Of a DNA stretch of 64,000 nucleotides, positions 33,526-42,914 are shown piece after piece. Position numbers and translations under genes: made by a program. The notes beneath the pieces were generated by a model. That model did no database searches. It saw only the letters and a program-made list of their open reading frames with translations, and was not told where the DNA came from. Within the stretch, counting starts at the first letter, position 1. Each line of letters opens with the position of its first letter. This stretch comes from Niallia sp. Man26 (lineage in GTDB: Bacteria > Bacillota > Bacilli > Bacillales > Cytobacillaceae), in NCBI RefSeq assembly GCF_022049065.2, contig NZ_CP095743.1:3735001-3799000 (forward strand), read 5' to 3'.

Positions 33526-34506
33526 TTATGTTCCTTGCTTGCCTTTTAAAGGGCCCCACCATGATTCATTAGCCAAATACCAATCAACTGTTTCTTTAAT
33601 GCCGGTCTCAAAAGAATATATTGGTTTCCAGCCTAATTCTTTCTCCAGCTTTTCCGGATTGACAGCATATCGATAATCATGACCAGGCCGATCCTTTACA
33701 TATAGCAGCCTTTTTTCTGGCAGCTTTAATTCCTTCATGATTAACTGCGCTATTTCATTATTGGTCTTTTCTGTTCTTGCGCCGATATTATAAACTTCCC
33801 CTTTTTTTCCTTTGCGCAGAACAAGGTCAATTGCAGCACAATGGTCTTTAACATGAATCCAATCGCGGATATTTTTTCCATCCCCATAAACAGGAAGCCT
33901 CTCCCCATTCACACCATTTGTAATCAAAAGCGGAATGAGCTTTTCAGGAAACTGATATGGCCCATAATTATTAGAGCATCTTGTTATATTTACATCTAAA
34001 CCATACGTTTTATAATAGGAGCGAACAAGCATATCGCTTGCTGCTTTACTTGCCGCATATGGACTGTTTGGAGCAATGGCGCTGCCTTCTGTAAAATAGC
34101 CAGATTCGCCAAGACTTCCATAAACCTCATCTGTAGAAATATGCACAAACCGGCCAACTCCCTTTATCTTTGCTGCCTCCAGCAAAACTAGCGTCCCTTG
34201 CACATTTGTTTCCACGAAAGCACCCGGATTAATAATGCTTCTGTCTACATGCGATTCTGCAGCAAAATGGACAATTCCATCAATACTATAAACATCAAGC
34301 AAATGATTAACAAGCTCTCGATTCGTAATGCTGCCATGAACAAACTTATGGCGAGGATTTCCCTTTAAATCCGCCAAGCTGTTTAAATTACCTGCATACG
34401 TCAGCAAGTCGAGATTAACAATAATCATATTTGGATATGTATCAAGCATATGACGGACAAAATTACTGCCAATAAAGCCGGCTCCGCCTGTTACAAGCAA
34501 ATTCAC
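33526..34506 (-). CDS. rmlB: dTDP-glucose 4,6-dehydratase
   Basis: A 326-residue short-chain dehydrogenase/reductase with T-G-G-A-G-F-I-G-S-N-F, the H-F-A-A-E-S-H-V-D-R-S segment and the catalytic Y-A-A-S-K. These are the standard marks of RmlB, which makes dTDP-4-keto-6-deoxyglucose for rhamnose-type cell-surface sugars. I chose the GTG at 34506, seven bases after GGAGG; an ATG at 34521 lies upstream of that ribosome site. The usual partners rmlA, rmlC and rmlD are absent here, so it is an isolated copy. Confidence 0.88.
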   Translation of the reverse strand: MNLLVTGGAGFIGSNFVRHMLDTYPNMIIVNLDLLTYAGNLNSLADLKGNPRHKFVHGSITNRELVNHLLDVYSIDGIVHFAAESHVDRSIINPGAFVETNVQGTLVLLEAAKIKGVGRFVHISTDEVYGSLGESGYFTEGSAIAPNSPYAASKAASDMLVRSYYKTYGLDVNITRCSNNYGPYQFPEKLIPLLITNGVNGERLPVYGDGKNIRDWIHVKDHCAAIDLVLRKGKKGEVYNIGARTEKTNNEIAQLIMKELKLPEKRLLYVKDRPGHDYRYAVNPEKLEKELGWKPIYSFETGIKETVDWYLANESWWGPLKGKQGT

Positions 34507-34715
34507 AATGATTCCTCCCATCGGAAATTGTTATACTTCCATTGAGTCATCTATAGAAACTCTTATATTATTGAAATCAAGCATTCCCTAACAACTTTTA
34601 ATTCTGAGGGTTCTCATTTATATAATACATGGTGATTGGCTGTTTTGATAAAAATTTAGTGATTTTTTAAGCCTGTATTATGCTGTACATTCTGGCTAGA
34701 AAATTACTGCCACAT

Positions 34716-34744
34716 AAAAAAAGCCGCCTTACTAAAGGCAGCTT
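34716..34744 (-). terminator. Terminator of the liv operon
   Basis: AAGCTGCCTT and AAGGCGGCTT form a 10-bp stem (one G-U pair) followed by seven T on the minus strand, just after livF. Confidence 0.88.
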
Positions 34745-34754
34745 ACCAAAACCA

Positions 34755-35462
34755 TCAATGTCCGCCAAGATAGGCTTGCTTTAAATCATCACTTTCTAAC
34801 AGCTCGGCGGCTGTCCCTGACAGCACAACCTTGCCTGTTTCGATGACATAGCCTCTGTTTGCAATGGACAGAGCCATATTGGCGTTTTGTTCGACTAATA
34901 ATATGGTAGTTCCTGTTGCATTTATTTCCTGAATAACTTTAAATATTGTTTTTACAAACAGCGGCGCTAAGCCCATGGAAGGTTCATCAAGCAAAAGCAG
35001 CTTTGGCCTTGCCATGATAGCTCTTCCCATTGCTAGCATCTGCTGTTCTCCGCCGGAAAGTGTTCCTGACAGCTGTTTCTTCCGTTCCAGTAATCTCGGA
35101 AACACTTCATATACTTTTTCCAAATCTTTTTTTATCTCATTTTTATCATTGCGCAAGTAAGCACCTAATTCAAGATTTTCTTCCACTGTCATGTTGGAGA
35201 AAACTCTGCGTCCTTCTGGTACGTGGGAAATACCCGCTTTAACAATCGTTTGAGCTGCTTTTCCTGAAATAGACTTGCCTAAGTACTCAATGCTTCCTTT
35301 CTTTGGCTTAAGCAGCCCTGACAATGTTTTTAGGAGCGTGCTTTTTCCTGCACCATTTGCACCAATAAGTGTGACGATTTCTCCTTCATTCACCTCGAGG
35401 CTGACTCCCTTTAATGCTTGTATATTGCCATAATAGACATTAATGTCTTCTACTTTCAGCAT
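34755..35462 (-). CDS. livF: Branched-chain amino acid ABC transporter ATPase LivF
   Basis: A 235-residue ABC ATPase with Walker A G-A-N-G-A-G-K-S-T, signature L-S-G-G-E-Q-Q-M and Walker B L-L-L-L-D-E-P-S. The E-P-S-M-G-L-A-P-L segment is typical of LivF. It ends the livK-H-M-G-F operon, and its start overlaps the livG stop (TAATG). It works with LivG to power uptake of leucine, isoleucine and valine or related substrates. Confidence 0.94.
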   Translation of the reverse strand: MLKVEDINVYYGNIQALKGVSLEVNEGEIVTLIGANGAGKSTLLKTLSGLLKPKKGSIEYLGKSISGKAAQTIVKAGISHVPEGRRVFSNMTVEENLELGAYLRNDKNEIKKDLEKVYEVFPRLLERKKQLSGTLSGGEQQMLAMGRAIMARPKLLLLDEPSMGLAPLFVKTIFKVIQEINATGTTILLVEQNANMALSIANRGYVIETGKVVLSGTAAELLESDDLKQAYLGGH

Positions 35463-36244
35463 TATTCTGCAACCTCCTCGCCTAAATATGCTTCAATTAC
35501 CTTTGGATGATTGCGGATTACATCAGGAGTACCCTCTGCTATCAGCTGTCCATGATCCAAAACATAGATGCGCTCACAGATTCCCATGACTAGAGGCATA
35601 TCATGCTCAATCAACAGAATCGTCAAATCGAATTGTTTTCTAATAAATGCAATCAACTCCATGAGCTCATGTGTTTCTTGCGGGTTCATCCCTGCTGCAG
35701 GCTCATCAAGCAATAGCAGCTTAGGACCTGCTGCAAGCGCTCTGGCAATTTCGAGCCGGCGCTGCTGGCCGTATGGCAGGTTTTTTGCTTTTTCGTCTTT
35801 ATAGCGGTCAAGCTGAAAAATCTTTAAAAATTCAATCGATTTTTCTTCCATTTCCTTTTCACCTGCAAAGTGGGAAGGAAGGCGGAGTATGCTGCTCAAC
35901 ATCGAATGCTTAGCTAAAGAATGATAGGCTACCTTTACATTGTCCAGAACAGTTAATTCATTAAACAAACGGATATTCTGGAAGGTTCTGCTGATACCGC
36001 GCCGTGTTACCTGGTATGGCTTCAAGCCCTTCAGCTTTTTTCCGTCAAAGAAAATCTCTCCTTCTGTAGGTGCATAGACACCTGTCAGCATATTGAATGT
36101 TGTAGTTTTCCCTGCGCCATTCGGACCGATAAGACCAATCAATTCACCGCGGTTAAGCTCTATATTAATTTCTGAAACGGCCTTTAATCCGCCGAATTGA
36201 ATGCCTGCACCCTTCACTTGCAAAAGCACATCATTGTTTGCCAT
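35462..36244 (-). CDS. livG: Branched-chain amino acid ABC transporter ATPase LivG
   Basis: A 260-residue ABC ATPase with Walker [10 protein letters not shown], a LivG-type signature region L-P-Y-G-Q-Q-R-R (replacing L-S-G-G-Q), and [11 protein letters not shown]. These features separate LivG from LivF. It overlaps livM by 14 bases and livF by one. Confidence 0.94.
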   Translation of the reverse strand: MANNDVLLQVKGAGIQFGGLKAVSEINIELNRGELIGLIGPNGAGKTTTFNMLTGVYAPTEGEIFFDGKKLKGLKPYQVTRRGISRTFQNIRLFNELTVLDNVKVAYHSLAKHSMLSSILRLPSHFAGEKEMEEKSIEFLKIFQLDRYKDEKAKNLPYGQQRRLEIARALAAGPKLLLLDEPAAGMNPQETHELMELIAFIRKQFDLTILLIEHDMPLVMGICERIYVLDHGQLIAEGTPDVIRNHPKVIEAYLGEEVAE

Positions 36245-37172
36245 TCGAACCGCCTCCTTTCCGCTTAAATAAATCAGTGATCTCCAATGTGCCCATTAAA
36301 CCTTTAGGACGATATAGCATAACAATAACGAGAACTAAGCTGTAGATAATCATCCGTGTTGATGGATAATCCTGCAGATAGGTGGAGATGATGGTCAAGA
36401 AAACAGCTGCAATCACAGAACCAGACAAGCTTCCCAATCCACCTAAAACAACATAAATTAAGATGTCAAAAGACTTCAAGAAACCGAAGTTAGTAGGGTT
36501 AATAATATAGAAATTATGTGCCTGCAGTGCGCCTGCAACCCCAGCAAACAAGGAGCCAATTGCAAATGCTGCGACTTTATAATAAGTTGTGTTGATTCCC
36601 ATTGCGTCTGCAGCAATTTCATTTTCTCTAATAGAAATGGCTGCACGTCCATGCCGAGAGTTCGTAAAGTTAACAATAACTAACACTGTAATAAACAAGC
36701 AGATGAATGCAGATGTCCAAGTGGTCATATGGGAAACCTGCATCCCTGCAGCTCCGCCAACATAATCAATGTTCAAGAAAAAGATACGAATAATTTCTGC
36801 AAAGCCTAATGTAGCAATTGCTAAATAGTCTCCCCTTAGTCTTAATGTCGGGATTCCGACCAATAAGCCAGCCAGAGCTGCGACTACACCGCCTGCGATA
36901 ATTGCGACAGGAAAAGGAAGCTGTAATTTCATCGTTACAATCGCAGATACATAAGCACCGACAGCAAGGAAACCTGCATGTCCAATTGAAAACTGGCCTG
37001 TTATCCCAATAACTAAATGCAAGCTGACTGCCAGCATAATATTGATCGCAATCAAGATAATCATGTTGCTGTATAAAGAATCAATTATTCCATAAGTTAT
37101 TAAATATTGGATAACACTGTAGGCAATAATGGAAAGCACCAAAAACACCCAGAAACTTTTTGATTTTTTCAT
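36231..37172 (-). CDS. livM: Branched-chain amino acid ABC permease LivM
   Basis: A 313-residue membrane protein with about eight to nine segments. It has the conserved G-I-T-G-Q-F-S-I-G-H-A-G-F segment and the cytoplasmic E-N-E-I-A-A-D-A-M-G-I coupling helix of LivM. I chose the ATG at 37172, five bases after AGGTGA; the GTG at 37181 overlaps that ribosome site. It pairs with LivH to form the channel. Confidence 0.92.
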   Translation of the reverse strand: MKKSKSFWVFLVLSIIAYSVIQYLITYGIIDSLYSNMIILIAINIMLAVSLHLVIGITGQFSIGHAGFLAVGAYVSAIVTMKLQLPFPVAIIAGGVVAALAGLLVGIPTLRLRGDYLAIATLGFAEIIRIFFLNIDYVGGAAGMQVSHMTTWTSAFICLFITVLVIVNFTNSRHGRAAISIRENEIAADAMGINTTYYKVAAFAIGSLFAGVAGALQAHNFYIINPTNFGFLKSFDILIYVVLGGLGSLSGSVIAAVFLTIISTYLQDYPSTRMIIYSLVLVIVMLYRPKGLMGTLEITDLFKRKGGGSNGKQ

Positions 37173-37181
37173 TGTCTTCAC

Positions 37182-38057
37182 CTACACTTTCTCTTTCGTA
37201 TTCTTACCTAAAATACCAGCTGGTCTAAAGATAAGTATCAGAATTAAGATGATGAATGCAGCAGCATCTCTCCAAAGTGAGAAGCCGAGTGCACTTACTA
37301 TTGTCTCAACAAGACCTAAAATAAGTCCGCCCACCATTGCTCCAGGAATAATGCCAATACCCCCAAGTACGGCAGCAACGAAAGCCTTCAACCCTGGAAT
37401 TACACCCATTAATGGCTCGATTTTTGTATAATAAGCACCGAAAATAACACCTGCAGCCCCAGCGAGAGCCGATCCGATAGCAAATGTAGCTGAGATTGTT
37501 CTATCTACATTAATCCCCATTAACCTCGCAGCATCCATGTCATGAGAAACTGCGCGCATTGCTTTTCCTGTTTTCGTCTTATGGACAATGAATTGCAGAA
37601 TAAGCATCAACGTTACAGAAGTTCCTAGAATTAATAGCGACTTGCTGCTGATTTGCGCACCGAAAATTTCAAATGTTTTTGTTGGCAGTACATTCGGGTA
37701 GGCAACTAAGCCTGCTCCTCTAAAGTAAATAAATACATATTCAATTAATAACGAAACCCCGATAGCAGTAATAAGGGCCGCTATCCTAGTAGCATTTCGC
37801 AGTCTTTTATAAGCAATTCTTTCAATAATTACACCAAAAATAGCACATGCTACCATGGAAACAATCAATGCAGGGAAGAACCCCAATCCCCAGCCTGTAA
37901 TGGAATAAAAGCCTATAAAGGCGCCGACCATAAAGACATCCCCGTGGGCAAAGTTGATAAGTTTAATAATTCCGTAAACCATTGTATAACCTAATGCGAT
38001 AAGTGCGTAAATGCTGCCAAGGGAGATGCCGTTGACAAGCTGCTGTATCCATTCCAT
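37182..38057 (-). CDS. livH: Branched-chain amino acid ABC permease LivH
   Basis: A 291-residue permease with about eight segments. The N-terminal N-G-I-S-L-G-S-I-Y-A-L-I-A-L-G-Y-T-M-V-Y-G and I-N-F-A-H-G-D patterns are diagnostic for LivH, and R-A-V-S-H-D-M-D-A-A-R-L-M-G-I is the ATPase-coupling loop. It lies 86 bases after livK and directly before livM. Confidence 0.94.
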   Translation of the reverse strand: MEWIQQLVNGISLGSIYALIALGYTMVYGIIKLINFAHGDVFMVGAFIGFYSITGWGLGFFPALIVSMVACAIFGVIIERIAYKRLRNATRIAALITAIGVSLLIEYVFIYFRGAGLVAYPNVLPTKTFEIFGAQISSKSLLILGTSVTLMLILQFIVHKTKTGKAMRAVSHDMDAARLMGINVDRTISATFAIGSALAGAAGVIFGAYYTKIEPLMGVIPGLKAFVAAVLGGIGIIPGAMVGGLILGLVETIVSALGFSLWRDAAAFIILILILIFRPAGILGKNTKEKV

Positions 38058-38143
38058 TTTTTCTCACTCCTTCTTCCAAAACTAACCTTTTTTTCTCCTA
38101 AAATATAAAATAGGGAGGATGCTCCCCCCCATTTTTTGAACTA

Positions 38144-39313
38144 TTAAGGATTAACCTTTGAGTTAAAGACTTGTTTTCCATCCTTATATTCAAGCACTGT
38201 TGCAGATTTGATTGGGTTATGATTCTCATCAATGGAGACTACACCAGTGATTAAGGATAAATCTTTTGTTTCAGCTAATGCGTCTTTCACTTTCTCTGAA
38301 TCTGTGCTTCCAGCCCTTTCAATTGCATCTTTCAACAAGTATACAGAGTCATAGCCAAGTGCATTGAACGCGTCAGGGCTCTTGCTGTATTTATCATTAA
38401 ATGCTTTAACGAATTTTTGAATGTTTTCATCTGGATCTTCAGAAGAATAATGGTTTGTGATATACGTATTGTTCAAGTTTTCTGCACCAGCAAGTTCGAT
38501 AAGCTTTGGTGAATCCCAGCCGTCTGCTCCCATAAATGGTACAGTGATACCCATTTCACGAGCTTGCTTGATGATAAGTCCAACTTCCTCGTAATAGCCT
38601 GGAATAAATACGAATTCTGGATTTTCTGACTTAATTCTTGTCAATGTAGAGCTAAAGTCAGTATCTTTTGCTACATAAGCTTCTTCAGACACAATCTTTC
38701 CACCATTTGCTTCAAATGTTTCTTTAAATGCTGCCGCTAAACCTTTCGCATAATCACTGGCACTGTCAGCAAAAATTGCTGCATTTTTAATATTCAGTTT
38801 TTCTGTTGCGAAGTTTGCCGCAACATTTCCTTGGAAAGGATCGATGAAGGATGTTCTAAAAGCATATTCGTTTACAGAGCCATCATCATTTACTGTAACG
38901 TTTGGTGCTGTTCCTGATGGAGTTAGCAATACCGTTTGTTTATCATTGGCAATCTGAACTTGTGCTACTGTATCACCGCTTGTTGCTGCACCGATGATTG
39001 CCGATACTTTATCTTGTTCAATTAATTTAAGGGCTCCGTTTGTTGCTTCTGTAAGATCTGATTTATTATCAACCTTTACAGGGACAATTTTTTTGCCGTC
39101 AATTCCGCCGTCTGCATTGATTTCTTCAATTGCTAAATCAATTCCACTTTCTAATGATTGTCCATATGATGCAACCTGACCTGATAATTCTAAATTGATT
39201 CCGAATTTTATTTCATCACTGCTTGCACCGCTGTCACCTTTTGGACTGCATCCAGCCAAGATTCCTGCCGCTAAAGCAGACGTTGCTAACAAATAACTAA
39301 GCTTCTTCTTCAT
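38144..39313 (-). CDS. livK: Branched-chain amino acid ABC transporter substrate-binding lipoprotein
   Basis: A 389-residue lipoprotein. The signal peptide ends in L-A-G-C with the lipidated Cys22, followed by a type I periplasmic-binding fold (I-K-F-G-I-N-L-E-L-S-G, A-I-I-G-A-A-T-S-G). It is exported, anchored to the outer face of the membrane, and delivers the amino acid to LivHM. It is the first gene of the operon, with AAGGGG before the ATG. A possible CodY-like site about 140 bases upstream matches only 11 of 15 positions. Confidence 0.93.
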   Translation of the reverse strand: MKKKLSYLLATSALAAGILAGCSPKGDSGASSDEIKFGINLELSGQVASYGQSLESGIDLAIEEINADGGIDGKKIVPVKVDNKSDLTEATNGALKLIEQDKVSAIIGAATSGDTVAQVQIANDKQTVLLTPSGTAPNVTVNDDGSVNEYAFRTSFIDPFQGNVAANFATEKLNIKNAAIFADSASDYAKGLAAAFKETFEANGGKIVSEEAYVAKDTDFSSTLTRIKSENPEFVFIPGYYEEVGLIIKQAREMGITVPFMGADGWDSPKLIELAGAENLNNTYITNHYSSEDPDENIQKFVKAFNDKYSKSPDAFNALGYDSVYLLKDAIERAGSTDSEKVKDALAETKDLSLITGVVSIDENHNPIKSATVLEYKDGKQVFNSKVNP

Positions 39314-40009
39314 GTTTGAATTCCCCTTTTGTTTAAGTATTCCGAAAATAATATCTCCAAAGCTATTTCTCTATCTCTTTGAAACATAATTGCTATTCTA
39401 GTACGCCGCTGTCTTTATTTTTAATATAATTATTAATTAGTTTAATAACTCTGAAAATTTAAGACAGTTTTGTTTAGAATTAGCGCTGCTTTCCTATTTA
39501 TCGGCACTCTCTCGTTATTTATTAGAACCAAATTATTCATATTCACTAATAGTTTTTTGAAAAATGGAACTAATGTGATTATTATATTAACCTCAAATTA
39601 TTGTAGAAAGCAATACCTTGATTTTACCATTTTGATGTTATATCTTTTCACAAAACGAGTTATTTACAACCTAATTCCCTTCTACCAAAGTAGATATTTG
39701 CATATAGTTTTATTATTAAATTAAAATTTGTCACATAATCTAACACTTATATTTATTAGTATAATTACATTGATATTTAAAATAACTGCATATTTCCCTA
39801 TTATTAAGCATTCAGTCTATTCTATTGCTTTTAACAGCTAAAAAAGACTATTCTTCGCAAACCTTAATTTGTCATTTAACATGACATATTTTATGAACAA
39901 CGGTGTTCAAAATTTTCGTAAATTTTTAAAAAAAATTTTCAAAAAAACTCATTTTTAATGAAAGATAGGGAAAAGAAGAAGTAAGAATGCGGTAGAAAGG
40001 AGAATACCA
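39314..40009. other. AT-rich intergenic region between livK and a lipoprotein gene
   Basis: About 700 bases with no convincing gene. It holds the leader of livK (a CodY-like match 11/15 at 39445-39459) and, near the right end, two CodY-like matches of 12/15 (39911-39925 and near 39934-39948) before the divergent lipoprotein gene. In DNA this AT-rich such matches can arise by chance. An 84-codon open frame at 39470-39724 has no ribosome site and looks random. Confidence 0.5.
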
Positions 40010-40771
40010 ATGAAAGTATTTCCCATTATGCTGACTGCCAGCTGCCTTTTACTCACAGGCTGCAGTACAAAGGAACAAGCAAATAGTACGGAGAATACGA
40101 AGGTTTCTGCTAGCAGCAATCAAATGCAAGCAGAACAAACTGCTAACAACACAGATGCCGCCACGGAGCTTACTAATAGAGAAGTATTAACAGATATCAG
40201 AAACGAGTTGAAAATAAAAGATGCTTTGCTGCCAGAAAGCTTTCCTGTTGAGGATGGCAATTATCTTGGAGCACATATTGAGGAAAACACACAGGTTGGC
40301 TACAGCATCCGCTTTTACGAGTCTGTAGCCGAAGATTCAAATCAAGCTGGTGAGCCATTAGCAGAGTTCACAGCAACTACAGATGAGGATGCTCCTGCGT
40401 TCCCCGCTTTTGATGAAGAGAATATCCCTGAGGATATGTCTGTCGATTTAGGCTACGGCATCAACGGTATACTCGAAGGAGCAGCAGGAAGTACTTATCT
40501 TCAATGGAAGGAAGGCAGATGGGTTCTACAGATTAAAGCGGTGTCTGCTGATAATCGCGATTTACAGGTAGACGGCAAAAAGATGGTAAAATACTTAGAG
40601 GAACACGCTCTGCCTGCTCCTCATGATGAAGGCATGGTAGAGGTAAGCTATCCAAAAGGTGAAAATAATGCTGAGATTCGGATAATATGGGAGGATGACT
40701 CCACTTTATACACTCTTGCAACAACAGGGGATCCTGTTGTTGCATTGAAGATGGCTGTTTCGGTTAAATAG
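40010..40771 (+). CDS. Uncharacterised lipoprotein
   Basis: A 253-residue protein with a lipoprotein signal peptide ending L-L-T-G-C (Cys18), then a Ser/Thr/Asn/Gln-rich linker of about 35 residues and an acidic domain (about 55-253). AAAGGAG precedes the ATG. I recognise no enzymatic motif. The layout (long polar linker, compact acidic domain) fits a surface-exposed binding or scaffold lipoprotein of Bacillus. It is a single gene with its own terminator, convergent with the ferredoxin reductase gene. Confidence 0.75.
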   Translation: MKVFPIMLTASCLLLTGCSTKEQANSTENTKVSASSNQMQAEQTANNTDAATELTNREVLTDIRNELKIKDALLPESFPVEDGNYLGAHIEENTQVGYSIRFYESVAEDSNQAGEPLAEFTATTDEDAPAFPAFDEENIPEDMSVDLGYGINGILEGAAGSTYLQWKEGRWVLQIKAVSADNRDLQVDGKKMVKYLEEHALPAPHDEGMVEVSYPKGENNAEIRIIWEDDSTLYTLATTGDPVVALKMAVSVK

Positions 40772-40772
40772 C

Positions 40773-40807
40773 AAAAAAATCCGCTGCTAGTACAGCGGAT
40801 TTTTTTA
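40773..40807. terminator. Bidirectional terminator (lipoprotein and ferredoxin reductase genes)
   Basis: An 8-bp GC-rich stem (ATCCGCTG/CAGCGGAT) with a six-base loop is flanked by seven A and seven T. The T-run overlaps the last codons of the reductase gene. Confidence 0.88.
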
Positions 40808-41887
40808 TATCTTCACTTTCATTTGTGTGCAATCGTCACATTGCATCATATTTTTGACGATGTCTTTGTTTCGTTCTTTAAAGACTTCATTATGAGAAGA
40901 AACCATCGCACTAGTGTTGGCGTCTGGCTGAATGAACAGCTTTGCCTTATTTACCGCATTGGCTGCATCTTGAAAAGCACCTGCAATCAGGTGAACCTTT
41001 CCATCATGCTTCAGAATGTCTCCGGCAGCATACAATCCTTCAACAGATGTTTCACTGTTGGCATTGCCGGCAATATAAAAATCATCCAACATTTTGATTT
41101 CCAGATCACTGTTCTTTAATAATGAGGAATCCATTTCATAGCCATGGTTAATGACAACCTCGTCAACATCAAGCAAACCGACTTCGTCTGTCTGATTATT
41201 TGTGACTTCTACCGAATCAATCGTATCATGACCATCCTTTGCGATAAGCTTTGTAATCGATGTGTGGAAAAGACATTCTACCTTACTTTCCATAAGCTGT
41301 GTAGCTTTAGCTTCATGTCCTTTAAAGCTGTCTTTTCTGCAAGTTATATATACCTTTTTAGCGATTGGCTCTAATTCAAGGGCCCAATCTATTGCTGAAT
41401 TGCCTCCGCCTGAAATAATGACTGTTTTATCTCTGAATTGCATGAGAGATTTAACTGTATAATTCAAGTTGGAAACCTCAAATCTTTCAGCACCTTCAAT
41501 TTTTATTTTTTGTGGAGTAAGTATTCCGCTGCCGACAGCAACAATAACCGTTTTTGAATAATGCTGCTCACCATTAGCTGACTCTAATATAAAACATCCC
41601 TCAGCATTTTTGCTTATAGATGTAATTTTTGTATTTAATGCGACTTCCGGATTAAACGTAAGCCCTTGTTGTACTAGCTGTTCTCTTAGCTTTTCTCCTG
41701 GAAGCGGTGTAACGCCGCCTACATCCCAGATCATCTTTTCAGGATAAAGATGAAGTTTGCCTCCAAGATGGGGCAAAAATTCAATAATTTTTGTCTTCAT
41801 TTCTCTTAAACCACTATAAAAAGCAGAGTAAAGTCCTGCTGGTCCACCACCAATAATCGTCACATCGAATATTTCCGTATTTTCCAT
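40805..41887 (-). CDS. Ferredoxin/flavodoxin--NADP+ reductase, thioredoxin-reductase-like
   Basis: A 360-residue flavoprotein of the YumC/YcgT type: FAD motif I-I-G-G-G-P-A-G-L-Y, NADPH motif I-S-G-G-G-N-S-A-I-D, and A-A-G-D-I-L-K. It has no central C-x-x-C active site, unlike true thioredoxin reductase. The C-terminus carries an extra C-D-D-C pair about ten residues from the end. A Fur box overlaps its promoter and it is divergent from an iron-siderophore importer, so it probably supplies electrons for reductive release of iron. YcgT in B. subtilis is the closest match I recall. Confidence 0.85.
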   Translation of the reverse strand: MENTEIFDVTIIGGGPAGLYSAFYSGLREMKTKIIEFLPHLGGKLHLYPEKMIWDVGGVTPLPGEKLREQLVQQGLTFNPEVALNTKITSISKNAEGCFILESANGEQHYSKTVIVAVGSGILTPQKIKIEGAERFEVSNLNYTVKSLMQFRDKTVIISGGGNSAIDWALELEPIAKKVYITCRKDSFKGHEAKATQLMESKVECLFHTSITKLIAKDGHDTIDSVEVTNNQTDEVGLLDVDEVVINHGYEMDSSLLKNSDLEIKMLDDFYIAGNANSETSVEGLYAAGDILKHDGKVHLIAGAFQDAANAVNKAKLFIQPDANTSAMVSSHNEVFKERNKDIVKNMMQCDDCTQMKVKI

Positions 41888-41918
41888 ATTACTTCACTCC
41901 TATGGTTTGGAATTAAAT

Positions 41919-41933
41919 TGATTCTCATTCTCA
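41919..41933 (-). promoter_or_regulatory. Fur box of the reductase gene
   Basis: TGATTCTCATTCTCA matches the 7-1-7 Fur consensus TGATAATNATTATCA at 11 of 14 defined positions, 32 bases before the reductase start. Confidence 0.7.
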
Positions 41934-42018
41934 TTTAGTATCATAACCCGTTTTTAAAATTTTTACAATGGATTATTGACAGAAATATGAAACGATAATA
42001 AGATTTACTTGTTCAAAA

Positions 42019-42033
42019 TGATTATCATTCTCA
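42019..42033 (+). promoter_or_regulatory. Fur box of the siderophore importer operon
   Basis: TGATTATCATTCTCA matches the Fur 7-1-7 consensus at 12 of 14 defined positions, 36 bases before the ATPase start. Iron-replete Fur should shut off the operon. Confidence 0.78.
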
Positions 42034-42068
42034 TTTATTTAATAATAGAAAATCATAGGAGGATAATG

Positions 42069-42914
42069 ATGGGGCGACTATATACCGAGGATATAAGCAT
42101 CAGCTATGGCGAACGGCTAATAGTTAAAAACCTTGATGTTGTTATACCAGATGGAAAAATCACGACAATTATTGGATCTAATGGCTGTGGAAAATCAACA
42201 TTATTAAAAGCAATGACGCGGATTATCCCGCACCAGTCTGGTTCTGTCCTGTTGGATGGCAAGCACATAAGCAAAATACATACGAAACAGCTTGCAAAGG
42301 AAATGGCTATACTTCCTCAAACACCGGAAAGTGTTGCAGGATTAACAGTAGGGGAGCTAGTGTCATACGGGCGTTTCCCTCATCAGAAAGGATTCGGAAA
42401 ACTATCACAGCATGATATCGAGGCCATTGATTGGGCGTTAGAGTCGACCAATACAAAGGAATTCAAGGACAGATCTGTAGATGCCTTGTCAGGCGGTCAA
42501 AGACAGCGTGCATGGATTGCAATGGCACTTGCCCAAGAAACAGATATTATCTTTCTTGATGAACCGACAACTTATTTAGATATGGCACATCAATTAGAAG
42601 TGCTCGAATTGCTCCAGAAGCTTAATGAAGAACAAGGCAGAACAATCGTGATGGTTCTTCATGACTTAAACCAAGCCGCGAGATTTGCTGACTATATTAT
42701 AGCAATGAAAGACGGTGAGGTAGTTAAAGCTGGCAGCCCGCAGGAAATCCTTACAAAAGATATTTTACGAAAAGTTTTTCAAATTGATGCGGAAATAGGG
42801 GAAGACCCTCGCACGAAAAAGCCGATATGCTTAACATACCACCTCATAAAAGGAGACAAGAAACATGAAGAAGTCGTTATTGCCAATGATTCTAATCTTA
42901 TTGCTAGTTATTAG
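42069..42914 (+). CDS. Iron-siderophore ABC transporter ATPase (FecE/FhuC family)
   Basis: A 281-residue ABC ATPase with Walker A G-S-N-G-C-G-K-S-T, signature L-S-G-G-Q-R-Q-R and Walker B I-I-F-L-D-E-P-T. I chose the ATG at 42069, six bases after AGGAGG; the frame is open to 42009 and another ATG lies one codon earlier. Its last 50 bases overlap the next gene, which extends the C-terminus past the usual family end by a short tail. It is the only such ATPase in the window, though two FecCD permease pairs are present. Confidence 0.9.
   Translation: MGRLYTEDISISYGERLIVKNLDVVIPDGKITTIIGSNGCGKSTLLKAMTRIIPHQSGSVLLDGKHISKIHTKQLAKEMAILPQTPESVAGLTVGELVSYGRFPHQKGFGKLSQHDIEAIDWALESTNTKEFKDRSVDALSGGQRQRAWIAMALAQETDIIFLDEPTTYLDMAHQLEVLELLQKLNEEQGRTIVMVLHDLNQAARFADYIIAMKDGEVVKAGSPQEILTKDILRKVFQIDAEIGEDPRTKKPICLTYHLIKGDKKHEEVVIANDSNLIASY

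Noticed and set aside
39470..39724. 84-codon open frame in the livK upstream gap
   Set aside because: AT-rich DNA, no ribosome site, and a random hydrophobic translation; also overlaps the livK leader side.
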